Shown piece by piece: positions 24,901 through 36,100 of a stretch of DNA of 64,000 nt (within the stretch, counting starts at the first letter, position 1; every line of letters starts with the position of its first letter). The stretch covers positions 1-64,000 of the forward strand of contig JADLAK010000095.1 in assembly GCA_020848275.1 (NCBI GenBank), read 5' to 3'. The stretch is from Planctomycetota bacterium. GTDB lineage: Bacteria; Planctomycetota; UBA8742; UBA2392. The translations under genes were made by a program, and so were the position numbers. Below the pieces are notes generated by a model. That model made no database searches. It had not been told where the DNA came from and saw only the letters and a program-made list of their open reading frames with translations.

Positions 24901-27900
24901 TTACGGCTTTACGATGCGGCGGATGCGGTCTGAGGACGGCGTGGTGTTGGCATCGGCGACGTAGACGTCAAAGCCGCGCACGGCAATGGCCCGGAGCCCG
25001 GAAACGCCGCTAAGGGCGCCCATAGCCGTAAAGCGGGCGTTAGTCGCAGGTGCGCCGTCGCCGTGGTCAAAAGCAGTCGATTGATATGCCCAAGCCTGCC
25101 CGGCGATGGTCATCACGATACCCTGGGTGCTGGCGCGCCGCACTACACCCGCTGCGCCGTCGGTGATATAGGCACGACCCTGGGAATCAAAGACAAGCGA
25201 CGTAGGCGCTGAAAGGGCCGTGGCGCTGACACCCAGCCCGTCCGGACCGCTGTCGTTGACGGGATAGCCCGTGGTCCAAAGGCCTGCGTAGTGGCTGATG
25301 TACCCTGTCGTCGCACTTACCTTGCGCACGCAGGAGTTGCCGGTGTCGCAGATGTAAACATTGTCTTGTGCGTCGACCGACACACACCACGGATAGTGAA
25401 GGTGCGCGTTGACCGCCGGGCCGTCGTTGCCGTCAAACCACTGGTACGAAAGGTAGTAGGCCTGGCCCGCAAAAGTCGTCACCGTGCCAAAGGGCGTGAC
25501 TTTGCGGACGGTGTGGTGCTGCGGACAGGCGATATACAGGTTGTCCTGGCTGTCGAAGCAAATGCTTCCGGGATACGAAATGTTCGCGAGCAGCGCGTCG
25601 CCATTGTCGCCGTTTTGCGTAATCGCCGTCGCCGCACCGGCATATCGGTAAATGATGCCGGTAGCCATGTTGATGCGCCGGATACAGTGGCCGCTGTAGG
25701 GCTGGCTGGTACCGTATTCGGCGATGAACAGGTTGCCCGCGGAGTCCAAGGCGAGGCTCGTGGGCAGGTTGAGGCTTGCCTGCGTCGCGGGGCCGCCGTC
25801 ACCGGTCGAGGCCTGCGTCCCGGTGCCTGCAATCGTCGTCATGATTTTCGTGGCGGCATCGATGCGGCGCACGCGGTGATTGGCGCGGTCGCAGCAGTAC
25901 ATGTTGCCCTGCGCGTCAAACACCATGGCGCTTGGCGCGCGCAGCATGGCCTCGTCTGCCGCGCCGTTGTCGCCGCGATAGGTCGCGCTGCCTGTGCCGA
26001 CATAGGTGCTGATGGCGTTGTTCACCGCGCCGATGCGCCGGATGCGATGGCTGTTTTCGTCGCAGACAAAGAGGTTGTTCGCCGGATCCACGGCAAGTTG
26101 CGCCGGCGTCCTGAACAGCGCGTTGAGCGCAAACCCGCCGTCGCCCGATGAGCCCGCAACCCACGGCACGCCCGCATAGGCGTCGATAAACCCCGTCGCT
26201 CCGCTGATGCGTCGCACAACAAATGGCCCGGGCTTGGGATTGCCGCTGACGGGGTCGACGAAGCTTAGGTCGTAGTCGGTGAAGAACACGTTGCCCGCGG
26301 CATCAACCGCCACATCGCGCGGCCACACCAGCCGCGCCTGATTGGCGGGCACGCCTTCGCCCGCAAAATCCTGTATCCAGGCCTGGCCGGCAATGGTGGT
26401 GATCGTGCCACTCGACGTCACTTTGCGCAGCGTGAAACTGCCCGCACACGCAATGTACAGGCTGCCTGCGGCGTCAAGGCAGATGCCCTCGGGGGCCGCA
26501 AGCGTCGCAGCCACGGCTGGGCCGCCGTCGCCGGTGTGGTCAAAGGCGCCGGTGCCAGCGTAAGCTTCAATGTCGCCCGCAATAACCCGGCGCACGCGGT
26601 TGTCTGCGGCATCGAGGATGTAAATGCTTCCGCCGGCATCGACGGCGAGATCACGAGGCTGGCGGAATTGTGCGGCGGCCGCGGGCCCGCCATCGCCGCC
26701 GTTGCCGTACACGCCCGTGCCCGCAACCGTGGTGATGATGCCGCTGGAAAGGTCGACCGCGCGCACCCGGTAATTGCCCGTGTCGGCGATGTAGAGGATG
26801 CTGCCCGCCGCATTGACCGCAACGCCGCGCGGCGAACTCAACTGGGCCTCGCCACCGGGGCCGTTATCGCCGGAATAACCCGCGACACTGGTGCCCGCGA
26901 CGGTGCTGGCCAGGCCGGTCACGGCGTCGATGCGGCGCACGCGATGGCCGCTGGCTTCGCTGAAATACAAGTTGCCGTTGGCGTCAAAGATGATGCCGCC
27001 GGGCGCGCGCGCAATGGCGTCGCTGCCGGGATGCCCATCGCCGTAATTCCCCCCGCCGCCGTAGGTGATGATGTCGCCCGGCGCAACGTCGATAGTCAGG
27101 GAGAACTGGCGGCTGTCTTCGCGCGCCATGCCGTCGGTGACTGTCATCGTGAAGGTGTATACGCCCCTGACAACGGGCTGGCCGTAAACGGCGCTACCAG
27201 GGTTGCCGTTTGCCACGAACTGGAACTCGGCGGGGAAATTACCCGAGACCTCCCAGCTAAAAGGCCCGGACCCGCCCGTCACCTGTACCGGCGCCATGTA
27301 AGTTAGCGTCTCGGCGGCATCCGGAAGACTTGCCGTGGTGATTTGCAGAACCCCCGCCACCGTAAACGTGGCGTTGACGAACCCGAAGCTGGCAACGCCC
27401 GAGGTTGCCTTCACAGTGAATACGGAAACACCCTGCGTGACGGGCGAGCCTGCAAAAACGCCGGCGCTGCTCATGCTCATGCCTGTGGGCACCAGGCCGA
27501 CAATTTCAAAGGTAAAGGCGGATCCGTCGCCGCCGGTCGCGGCGAATTGCGCCGAATAGGGCGTGTTCAAGGTGCCTTCAATCAGCACTGCGGGCGTAAC
27601 CACCACCGCAGGCATGATCGTCATCGAAATATTGGCGTTGGCCTGGATGCTGTGGCCATCCCGCGCGCGGACGGCGAACAAATAGGGCCCATCGACCGTG
27701 GGTGTGCCGCCGATGGAGCCGTCAGGATGCAGCACCAGGCCCGGCGGGAACGTCGATGCCGGCGACACAAGCGACCACAAATACGTGCCGGGACCGGTTC
27801 CGCCCACAGCCTCCATCGTAGCGCCGGGATACTCCGCGCCCGCACAACCCGGCTGGCCGATCTGCGTCGTGGTAATGACCAAGGGCTCCAGCACCGCCAT

Positions 27901-28545
27901 GTGAAATTCGCGGTGGTCGCTGTAATTCTGCGCATCCGCCACCCCCACCGTGAACCGATAATCACCCGGCACGCTGCAGGTGCCGCTGATGAGCGTTTGC
28001 GGCGTGCCTGCGGTGGCAAGGGTCAAGCCGGGGGGCAGGCTGCCGGACAGCAGGCTCCAGGCGTAACCCTGGCCGCAGCCGTTGACAGCGCGGATAAACT
28101 GGGCGTAAGGCTGGTTGCAGTCGGCGGCCATCACCGACGGCGTTGTGATGCGCAGCGCCGTGGCAATCACGTGCAAGCGGAGATTGATCGAGTCGGTCTC
28201 CCCGCGACGGTCGCTAACTGTAAGCGTGAAAGGGAAATCACCGGCCTCGGCCGGCACGCCGAAAATCGCGGTTTTCGGGTTGCCGACCGCGTTGATGTTC
28301 ATGCCGATGGGCAGCACGCCCGCGGTGAGGCGCCAATCCTTTGCGCCCACGCCGCCGGAGACCTCGATGAAAAAACTGTAGTTGTCGCCGACCCGGGTGT
28401 CGGGCAGCGTAACCTTGGCGATGTGGATGCGGTTGAGGGTGCCTGAAGCGGTAATGCCCTCGCTGCCGTCGCAACCAGCCAGGGCGGCAAGGGCAAGCAA
28501 CAGGACGCCAAGCGTCAGCCGACAGTTGACCGCCCCGCGAAACAT
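24901..28545 (-). CDS. NHL-repeat lipoprotein with Ig-like domains (1214 aa)
   Basis: A lipobox at ALAGC (Cys25) is followed by about five Ig-like modules, each with an LP-G motif such as LPPGLTLATAGTPQTL. A C-terminal series of about eleven NHL blades (GDGGPA...PRDVAVDAAGN types) follows, ending SSDRIRRIVKP. GGGAG-type ribosome binding is visible before ATG 28545 (GGGAG, seven bases upstream). Compared with its neighbours it has more modules of both kinds, consistent with growth by internal duplication. Probably an outward-facing anchored adhesin or scaffold; no catalytic motif was seen. Confidence 0.85.
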   Translation of the reverse strand: MFRGAVNCRLTLGVLLLALAALAGCDGSEGITASGTLNRIHIAKVTLPDTRVGDNYSFFIEVSGGVGAKDWRLTAGVLPIGMNINAVGNPKTAIFGVPAEAGDFPFTLTVSDRRGETDSINLRLHVIATALRITTPSVMAADCNQPYAQFIRAVNGCGQGYAWSLLSGSLPPGLTLATAGTPQTLISGTCSVPGDYRFTVGVADAQNYSDHREFHMAVLEPLVITTTQIGQPGCAGAEYPGATMEAVGGTGPGTYLWSLVSPASTFPPGLVLHPDGSIGGTPTVDGPYLFAVRARDGHSIQANANISMTIMPAVVVTPAVLIEGTLNTPYSAQFAATGGDGSAFTFEIVGLVPTGMSMSSAGVFAGSPVTQGVSVFTVKATSGVASFGFVNATFTVAGVLQITTASLPDAAETLTYMAPVQVTGGSGPFSWEVSGNFPAEFQFVANGNPGSAVYGQPVVRGVYTFTMTVTDGMAREDSRQFSLTIDVAPGDIITYGGGGNYGDGHPGSDAIARAPGGIIFDANGNLYFSEASGHRVRRIDAVTGLASTVAGTSVAGYSGDNGPGGEAQLSSPRGVAVNAAGSILYIADTGNYRVRAVDLSSGIITTVAGTGVYGNGGDGGPAAAAQFRQPRDLAVDAGGSIYILDAADNRVRRVIAGDIEAYAGTGAFDHTGDGGPAVAATLAAPEGICLDAAGSLYIACAGSFTLRKVTSSGTITTIAGQAWIQDFAGEGVPANQARLVWPRDVAVDAAGNVFFTDYDLSFVDPVSGNPKPGPFVVRRISGATGFIDAYAGVPWVAGSSGDGGFALNALFRTPAQLAVDPANNLFVCDENSHRIRRIGAVNNAISTYVGTGSATYRGDNGAADEAMLRAPSAMVFDAQGNMYCCDRANHRVRRIDAATKIMTTIAGTGTQASTGDGGPATQASLNLPTSLALDSAGNLFIAEYGTSQPYSGHCIRRINMATGIIYRYAGAATAITQNGDNGDALLANISYPGSICFDSQDNLYIACPQHHTVRKVTPFGTVTTFAGQAYYLSYQWFDGNDGPAVNAHLHYPWCVSVDAQDNVYICDTGNSCVRKVSATTGYISHYAGLWTTGYPVNDSGPDGLGVSATALSAPTSLVFDSQGRAYITDGAAGVVRRASTQGIVMTIAGQAWAYQSTAFDHGDGAPATNARFTAMGALSGVSGLRAIAVRGFDVYVADANTTPSSDRIRRIVKP

Positions 28546-28604
28546 CGCACATCTCCCGCCATGAGTGGTGCGCGCTGCAGTGGTTTACATTTATACCTTA
28601 ATCA

Positions 28605-28635
28605 CAGAGGGCCCGGCCATAGGCCGGGCCCTCTG
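28605..28635. terminator. Strong hairpin between two NHL lipoprotein genes
   Basis: A perfect 14-bp stem, CAGAGGGCCCGGCC/GGCCGGGCCCTCTG, with loop ATA lies just past the stop of the 1374-residue gene. No T-run follows, so it may act as a transcript-end stabiliser or attenuator rather than a classical terminator. Confidence 0.6.
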
Positions 28636-28651
28636 CCAGAAATGATCCAGC

Positions 28652-31600
28652 CTACGGCTTGACCACGCGCCGGATTCGCTGGTTGTTGGTATCCATCACC
28701 CACAGGCTGCCACCGTCGGGCGTGATGAACGCCGCCGTCGGGTAACTGACCTGTGCCGATGTCGCCTGGCCGCCATCCTGCGCCAGCGAGTAGCCCTGCG
28801 AGCCGGTGCCGGCGATGGTGCTGACAATCTGCGTCGAGGCCGTCACCTTGCGCAAGCGGTGGTTGGCGGAGTCGGCAATGAAGGCATTGCCGAAGGAGTC
28901 GACCGAAATGCCCTGGGGGCAGTTGAATATGGCCGAAGTCTGACTTGCGGGAACGTTGTCAGTGAAGCCGCCACCAGTAGTGTTGGGGTGCCCCGCGAAG
29001 TGCTCAATGATGTTGTTGATCAGGCCCACTTTGCGGACGCGCTGCGCCTGCCAGTCGCAAATGTAGAGGTAGTTGGCGTCGGTGCACATGCCCATGATGT
29101 AGTAGATCGTAGCCGATGCCGCCGAACTGTTGTCGCCGGCGTTGCCGGTGTTGCCGGTGCTGTTGACAAAGGTGTTGATGGTGCCCGAGAACATGTCCAC
29201 TTGGCGCACGCGATAGTGGTTGATGCCGCTGACGGCGCCATAACAGCCAATGTAGAGGCGGTTGTACTGGTCAAACGTGATGCTCTGCGGGCCGCCGATC
29301 TCGGCCAGCGTCGCCGGCGCGCCGTCGCCCGGGTTGGCATAGGGTTGAATGATGTTCACGTTGCCTGCGACCGTCGTCATCTGGCCGCCGGGGGCGAGGT
29401 CCACGCGGCGGACCGAGCGGTTGATGTAATCGGCGATGTAAATTGCCGTGGCCGACTGGTCGCCGGCCTCTTCCTCGGGATTATTGAACCAGAGCGCCAC
29501 GTCACAGGGCGCGTTGAGGCAACTGCTCAGCGGCACCGCCGGCATCGACGCGGGGTTGCCAAAGATGCCGTTGCCCGCAACGTTAAGCAGCGCATTGGTC
29601 GTCGGGTTGTAGCGCAGGACACGGTGGTTGCCGCAATCGGCGATGAAAATGTTGCCCGCCTTGTCCTGGATCACCTTCATCTGGATACGGTTGTGGCCCG
29701 ACAGGCCGTAAGAGTTCGTCCATACACCCGGCAAGGTCTGTGGTTGGGACCCCGTCAGGGTGTGATTCGAGCCGTTGCCGCCCATGAATGTCGAGTTGTT
29801 GTGGAAGGGATACAGCAACCGGCCACGGCCCCAGCCCGCAACGCGCTCAAGCAGGTCGTTGGGAGCAGCCGCCAGCCTGAGACGCCGCGCGGCGTGATAG
29901 GCAAAGTTGTTGTACATGGTCGGCGAACTCGCGTCCGGGCATTGTGTGAAATACAGGAATGTGGCGTTGCTGGCGTTCTTATAGAACACCATCGCCGTCG
30001 GGTCCGAGATCGTCGCCAGCGCGTTCTGCGACGCCGACAAGTCATCGCCCGCTATGCCGCGCACAGCGGCGCCGCCGGGGCCTGACCCGCTAACGGCTCC
30101 GACCATGTTCACGATGCGACCGTCAGACGCCTTCACCTTGCGGATGCGGTAGGCGTAGGTGTCGGCGATATAGAAGTCGCCGGTCACGTAGTCGATGGCC
30201 ACGTCGCGCGGCGCGAACAGCGTCGCAGACAACGCAGGCTGGTTTTCGTGCGCGGGGTTGTAGCCGCTGGTGCCGCTTCCGCCGATGGCGCCGTTGCCCG
30301 CGACGCGCGAGATGGTGTTGGTGAGAAGATTGACCCTGCGGATGTAGTTGTTGTTGGTGTCGGCGATCAACAGGTAGCTGCCGTCCGGGGCGACTGACAC
30401 ACCTTGGGGTCCCCACAGGATGCCCGTCGAGGATGCCGGCGTAGCGCCGCCAACAACGTCATCCTGGAACGCGCCCGACCCCTGGTAGCCCGATACGAGG
30501 CTGCCGGCCACGGTCTTCATGTAGAACCAGCCCAGGCCGCCGTTGGCCGCAGGATCCCAGATCAACTTGCGAATGCGGTGATTGTTGGTGTCGGCAATGT
30601 AAACGTTGCCTGCATTGTCGACCGCCAGTCCGCGAGGGCTGTTCAGGTAACGGGTGGTCGCGTTGGCCGTATCCAGCTCACCGTTGTAACTTGAGTTGGA
30701 GCCGACACCGCCCACGTGCGTGATGACGCCCGTGCTGAAGGTAATGCGGCGAATCTTGCCCTGCGCCCTTTCCGAGAAGTAGAGACAGGGCGCCCCGGGG
30801 TGTGCGGGGTCATTGTCAACCGCAAGGCCCGTCGGCGTGTTGCAGGTCGCCGACACCGCCTGGCCGCCGTCACCCGTGGTGCTTGCTACGCCGGTGCCGC
30901 AGATGGTGCTGATAATGCCGCTGATGGCGTCCACCCGGCGAATACGGTGATCGTTGGTGTCTGCGATGTAGACGTTGCCCGCGCTGTCGACTGCAATGCC
31001 CTCAGGCGACCAGAGAGCCGCGCCGTTGAGGTGCTGGTTGATGATGGTTCCTGCCGCGACAAGGCCGTCGCCTTTTGGATCAAGCACGGTTTGTATTGTG
31101 CCCGCCGGGTAATCCACGACGCCGTCGTAAGTCTCCTCGTCGAAACGCCCGCCGTTATCGGTCACGCGGATGGTGAAGTTGTAGGGACCGCGGTTGATCG
31201 GCGTACCTTGGATATTGGTGCTGGGAGTGCCCGAGCCGACAATCAGCAGCGGCGTGGGCAACGCACCGGCACTAATCTGCCAGGTATAGCCTCCGGATCC
31301 ACCCGTGGCGGAAATCAACTGGAAGAACGTCGTGTTCTGGTTCATGGGCAACATCTTGGCGGTCGTGATGTTCAATGTGCCGACAACCACAAACGTCACC
31401 TGCACAACTCCCTTGAAGACCTGAAGCGGATAGGAAATTGCGGGAAGCTGCTGGAAACTGGTCGAGGCAACTACGTCAAAGATGTAGGTGCCGGCAATCG
31501 TCGGCGTGCCCGTAAGCTGGCCGTTGGCGGCAAGGGTGACGCCCGCAACCGGCGGGACGGCCTGCGCAAACGCATAGGTGAACGTCGAGCCCGGGGGACC

Positions 31601-32776
31601 GCCGGTGGCCGAGAAAGTCAGCGGCTGGGGGTTGACCGGCAGTGGCACACCGACGGTGCCTTCGGGCACCGCGCTAGGCGTTACGGCAATCGCCGGGTGA
31701 ACGACAACTTCAAACTGTGTCCCCGGCAGCGCGCCCTTGGTCGTGACGTTCGGCACCGGTGCATTGTTGTCGCTTACGGTAACGCTGAACTTGAAGTTGC
31801 CCGAGGTCGTAGGCGCACCCGTGAAGGTCGTGCTGTCGTCATCGGGAGCCGGCATGCCGCTGGCGTCAATCGTTACGCCCGGGATAGGCACAGACGGCGT
31901 CGTGCTCCAGGTGTAGCCGGATTCCGTGCCGCCCGAGGCCGTGATCACACTGTTCGGCAGGACGGGCGGAAGCGGCGGAACCTGGACCGGCGGCTGAGGC
32001 TGATTGCCATAGGGGTTGTTCATGCACCCGTCAGGCAGGCGGTAGTCCGTCGTAATCCTCAGTGGTGCGTTGACATGCAACTGGTATTGTTGCGACGCTG
32101 AGAAACCACCGGAGTCGATAACCTGCACGATGAACGTGAAGGTGAGGGGAAGCGTCCCCGTATCGGTGGGAATACCGCTGATTGTGGTCAGGTGCGAGCC
32201 GGGGGCGCTGGTCGGGTTGATGGTGAGTCCCGGGGGCAATTGGCCGCCGGCCTGGATGCTCCAGGTATAGCCCTGGCCGGTGCCGAGGTCGGCCTCGATC
32301 TCCACCGAATAATTCTTGTCCGCGTTGCCGTCCGGCAGCGGGTTGGGCGTGAGGATCGTGAGGGTCGCGGGCGCGATAGTCAGCGAGAATTGCGCCGAGG
32401 CCGACTCGCCGCGCGCATCCTGTACGCGGATGGTGATCAGGAACGTGCCGCTGATGATCGGCGTGCCTGAAAGCGTCGCGTTGGGCGTACCCACCGGCAA
32501 CAACACCAGGCCAGTGGGCAGGTCGCCGACGATCACACTCCACACATATCCGCTTTCGGCGCCGCCAGACCCGTTGATGGTCGCCGAATAGGCGTCACCA
32601 ACCTTGCCCGCGGGCAGCGACGAATTCGATATGCTGAGCAGCGCGACGTTGTTGAATCCCGCGACGCCTTCGCCGCCGTCGCAACCCCACATGCTCAACG
32701 AGGCCGCCGCAAAAACCAGCGCCACGACAAACTTGCTCACAAGGCGCGCACTCGCGCCGAAGCGACACAGGCTCAT
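28652..32776 (-). CDS. NHL-repeat lipoprotein with Ig-like domains (1374 aa)
   Basis: ATG 32776 has GGAG six bases upstream. A signal with a Cys at SMWGC (Cys32) is followed by several Ig-like modules (LPTGLVLLPVGTPN, LPPGLTINPTSAPG) and one module with a Pro-rich insert (PPVQVPPLPPVLPN). About a dozen NHL blades follow, ending NNQRIRRVVKP. All three NHL proteins share the terminal R-x-R-R-V/I-V/I-K-P-like ending. The lipobox is slightly atypical (Trp at -2). Likely a surface lipoprotein; no ligand can be predicted. Confidence 0.85.
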   Translation of the reverse strand: MSLCRFGASARLVSKFVVALVFAAASLSMWGCDGGEGVAGFNNVALLSISNSSLPAGKVGDAYSATINGSGGAESGYVWSVIVGDLPTGLVLLPVGTPNATLSGTPIISGTFLITIRVQDARGESASAQFSLTIAPATLTILTPNPLPDGNADKNYSVEIEADLGTGQGYTWSIQAGGQLPPGLTINPTSAPGSHLTTISGIPTDTGTLPLTFTFIVQVIDSGGFSASQQYQLHVNAPLRITTDYRLPDGCMNNPYGNQPQPPVQVPPLPPVLPNSVITASGGTESGYTWSTTPSVPIPGVTIDASGMPAPDDDSTTFTGAPTTSGNFKFSVTVSDNNAPVPNVTTKGALPGTQFEVVVHPAIAVTPSAVPEGTVGVPLPVNPQPLTFSATGGPPGSTFTYAFAQAVPPVAGVTLAANGQLTGTPTIAGTYIFDVVASTSFQQLPAISYPLQVFKGVVQVTFVVVGTLNITTAKMLPMNQNTTFFQLISATGGSGGYTWQISAGALPTPLLIVGSGTPSTNIQGTPINRGPYNFTIRVTDNGGRFDEETYDGVVDYPAGTIQTVLDPKGDGLVAAGTIINQHLNGAALWSPEGIAVDSAGNVYIADTNDHRIRRVDAISGIISTICGTGVASTTGDGGQAVSATCNTPTGLAVDNDPAHPGAPCLYFSERAQGKIRRITFSTGVITHVGGVGSNSSYNGELDTANATTRYLNSPRGLAVDNAGNVYIADTNNHRIRKLIWDPAANGGLGWFYMKTVAGSLVSGYQGSGAFQDDVVGGATPASSTGILWGPQGVSVAPDGSYLLIADTNNNYIRRVNLLTNTISRVAGNGAIGGSGTSGYNPAHENQPALSATLFAPRDVAIDYVTGDFYIADTYAYRIRKVKASDGRIVNMVGAVSGSGPGGAAVRGIAGDDLSASQNALATISDPTAMVFYKNASNATFLYFTQCPDASSPTMYNNFAYHAARRLRLAAAPNDLLERVAGWGRGRLLYPFHNNSTFMGGNGSNHTLTGSQPQTLPGVWTNSYGLSGHNRIQMKVIQDKAGNIFIADCGNHRVLRYNPTTNALLNVAGNGIFGNPASMPAVPLSSCLNAPCDVALWFNNPEEEAGDQSATAIYIADYINRSVRRVDLAPGGQMTTVAGNVNIIQPYANPGDGAPATLAEIGGPQSITFDQYNRLYIGCYGAVSGINHYRVRQVDMFSGTINTFVNSTGNTGNAGDNSSAASATIYYIMGMCTDANYLYICDWQAQRVRKVGLINNIIEHFAGHPNTTGGGFTDNVPASQTSAIFNCPQGISVDSFGNAFIADSANHRLRKVTASTQIVSTIAGTGSQGYSLAQDGGQATSAQVSYPTAAFITPDGGSLWVMDTNNQRIRRVVKP

Positions 32777-33104
32777 GATTCACTCCGAGGTATTAAAGGC
32801 CTCTCTCACCGCAAACTGATTTTCGGTTTGGAGGACAGGCCGTTTGGCGGGATTCTACGCGCCCCTAATCATCCACCATGCATAATGCAAAGTAAAGTAT
32901 AAAACCGCGTCCACGGTCCGAATCCTTACACCTTTATTCCTTGCGTTTTTCCAACCAAATCCGGCTGGTAAGTTAGTTGTCACTTAACTTTCCACCTCGC
33001 AGCGCGCTCCGCAGTAGCTTTTTCGCGCTATTATCCTTGGCCAATGCGCCCAATGGCAGCCCCTGTTATGATGCGCGCCCCGGCGGCGCTCCCTGGTCCA
33101 TGAT
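32777..33104. other. AT-richer divergent intergenic region
   Basis: These 328 bases separate the divergent NHL and TMTC-like genes. They are clearly lower in GC than the flanks, so promoters for both directions are expected here. I cannot name a convincing -35/-10 pair, RNA gene or small gene. Confidence 0.4.
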
Positions 33105-36100
33105 GTGAACGCTTCAGGCTCGACTTCAATCAGCGACGCACCCTTCAACGCGCCCCCCGCGCGCAAGCAGCCTCGTTGGCTCGGGCCTCTGATGGCGCTG
33201 CTCATCATCTTCGCCGGCGGCGTCGCTTACTGGGAGGGCATGCAGAACGGCATCACCAACTGGGATGACAACTGGCTGATCACCGAAAACCGCTACATCC
33301 GCGAAATTTCGGTCGCCAACGTCGTGACGATACTAAATCCCTTTGCGCCGCAGGAAGTGCGCGAGGAACTCGGTAACGAATACCTGCCGGTGCGCGACCT
33401 TTCTTATGCCATCAACTACGCGCGCGACGGCCTCAACCCGACCGGCTACCACTCGACCAACTTGATCCTCCATTTGTGGTCGGCATTGCTGGTAATGCTG
33501 CTGTGCGCGCGCCTGACCGGCAGGCGCGCGCTGGGTTTTGTCGCAGGATTGCTCTTTGCCGTGCACCCGGCGCACGTCGAGGCCGTAAGCTGGCTGTCCT
33601 CGCGCAAGGACATGCTCGCGACTTTCTTTTCGCTGCTGTCCATCAACCTCTACATGGTCGCGCGCCGGCCACGCACTGACGTCACGGTTGCAAGCCAGTC
33701 CTTCGTCGCGCGCATGCAGCACAGCGTGCGGCTGGCCTACATCCTTGCGGTGCTGTGCTTCGCTCTGGCGCTGCTTTCGAAGATGCACGCCGTGGTGGTT
33801 GCGGCGCTGATCCCGCTGATTGAAATCTTTTTCGCCCGCCGCATGAGCACATCAAGTGTCGGCAAACGCATCGTGGCCATGGTCCCGTTCTGGGTGTTGG
33901 CCGTCGCGTTTACGCTGCTGGCCATGAAGATCGGCACCGGCCTGATGCGCGAGCCTTACGGCGGCAACATCGCGTCTTCCTTTATGACCGCGCTGGCGGG
34001 CCTCAACCGCGATTTCACGGTACTGGCGTTTGGCACGCCGCTGCAGGCCGCCGTCGACGTCGAGCTACAAACTTCGCCGTCGCCGCCAGTGCTGGGCGGC
34101 GCATTGGCGCTGTTCGTCCTGCTTGCGCTGGGCGTCGTGGGCTTCGTGCGCCGCAGTAAGGGCGACGCGATCTGGCCGATGCTTGGCTTCTGCGCGCTGG
34201 CGTTTCTGGCCGCGCTTGCGCCCGTGAGCAACTTCATGGTGCAGATCGGGACGGTGTTCGCCGAACGCTACCTTTACCTGCCGAGCTTCGCGGTCTGCCT
34301 CGCGGCTGCCGCCATCGGCTTGCGGCTGTGGGACGGCGTCGAAAAATACCCCGCCGCGGGCCCGGCGGTGCGCGGGGGCCTTGTCGTCGCGCTGGCGGCC
34401 ATCACGGTCGTGTACGCTTACTTCGCGCGCGCGCAGGTGGTGGTGTGGCGCGACAGCACCACGCTGTGGCAGGACGTGTTAAAGAAGGACCCGGCCAACC
34501 ATATCGCGCGCTTCAACCTCGCACGCGAGATGCAGGAACAGGCGCTGGCCGAGTTCGACCCGATGGCGCGCGAAAAACTTTTCAGCGGCGCCTACGATCA
34601 TTTGCAGCAGGCCCTGCAATTCCGCGCATTCAACGCAGAGCGCACCTACCGGTATGACGCCGCACGCATTTACGGCGCGCTGGCGCTGCTTGAAATCCGC
34701 CGCGACAACGCCAACGAAGCGATGGCGCTGCTGGAGCATGGCGCGCGGGAAATCGACCAGCCCTGGCGGCCTGAACGCGGCCGGCGCGATGTCGAAGCCG
34801 CGCTGGCGAGCTATCGCGGCCTGGCGCTTTCGGCGCTCAAGCGCCACGACGAGGCGCTTGCGGCGTTTCGCGAATGCCTGGAGAAATCCAACCGCTACAG
34901 CGGCGCGCGCCTGAACCTGGCAATGGAGCTCACGCGCGGCACGGGCGCCGACCGCTTTGAAAAAGCCGGCGCCGAACTCGACTTCTACGAGCGGGAACGC
35001 GGCCGCGATGTGCTGAGCATCGAGGCGCGCGCACGCATCGCCTATGAGGAATTCGACTTCAAACTTGCGCAATCGGGCAAAGCCGGCGGCAAGGAAATCC
35101 CCGCCGACCTGCTGCCCTTGATTGAAAAGTCCCGCACGCTGTACCGCGAATTCATCGCGCGCCTGGAAACAGAGCACGCCCGGCCCGCGACGATCGCGGC
35201 GGCGCTGATCGAGGCCGCCAACGCGCAGGCGCGCGGCGTTGCGGGTGATGCGACGGCGGAAAAGTACTTCCGCCGCGCGCTTGAACTTGACCCGTCAAGG
35301 CCCGGCACCCGCTACATGCTTGCCAGCCTGCTGTCCGAGCGCGACGGTCGCGAAAGTGTCGAGGCCACGAAGCTGATCAACGATGAACTCAAGCTGCACC
35401 CGGACTACGGCCCCGCCAGATCGTTCCGCGCCATCGGCCTGTTGCAGGCGGGTTTGAATGAGGAGGCGGGCCTCAAGCAGCGCTGGTCGAAAGACTACGA
35501 ACTCGCCAACCCCGGCGACGCCAACCCGACCTGGACCGCGCTGGTCAAGGCGTTCTGGAGCCGAGAAAACTTCCGCGCGGGCCTGCGCCGCGTGTACGCC
35601 ATCTTCAAGGAAGCCGCGGACCTCGACCCGAAGATCGAGGCCGGCGCGGGCGCCGACGTCGTCAAGCTGCCGGGCTTGATCGGCAAGGTCGCCTACGAGA
35701 CCGGCCTGGGCCTCTGGACCTTTGGCGACAAGGAAGGCCGCACCATGGCCGAGGAGCTGCTGCGCATCAGCTTCAACCTCGAACCCGTCGACGGCCCGAT
35801 CAGCGACTTCCTCACCGTGATCTACCTCGAGCTCGCTGAAAAGGCCGTGCGCGAAAACGACCGCGAGGAACTCCAGAAGCTGATGAAGAACATGCTGCTC
35901 TTGTCGGAGACCGCACGCAAAGTCATGGGCCGCCGCATCTACAATACCGGCAACTCGATTTCTCAGGGCATGGAGCTTCGTGATCCCGCCACCAACGAAG
36001 TCCGCCCGCTTACCGAAGAAGCCCGCAAAATGCTGGTGGCCGAGTTCATGCGCATGGCAATATTGCTTGATCCCGGCCAGATCCACGCGCTCGACTGGCT

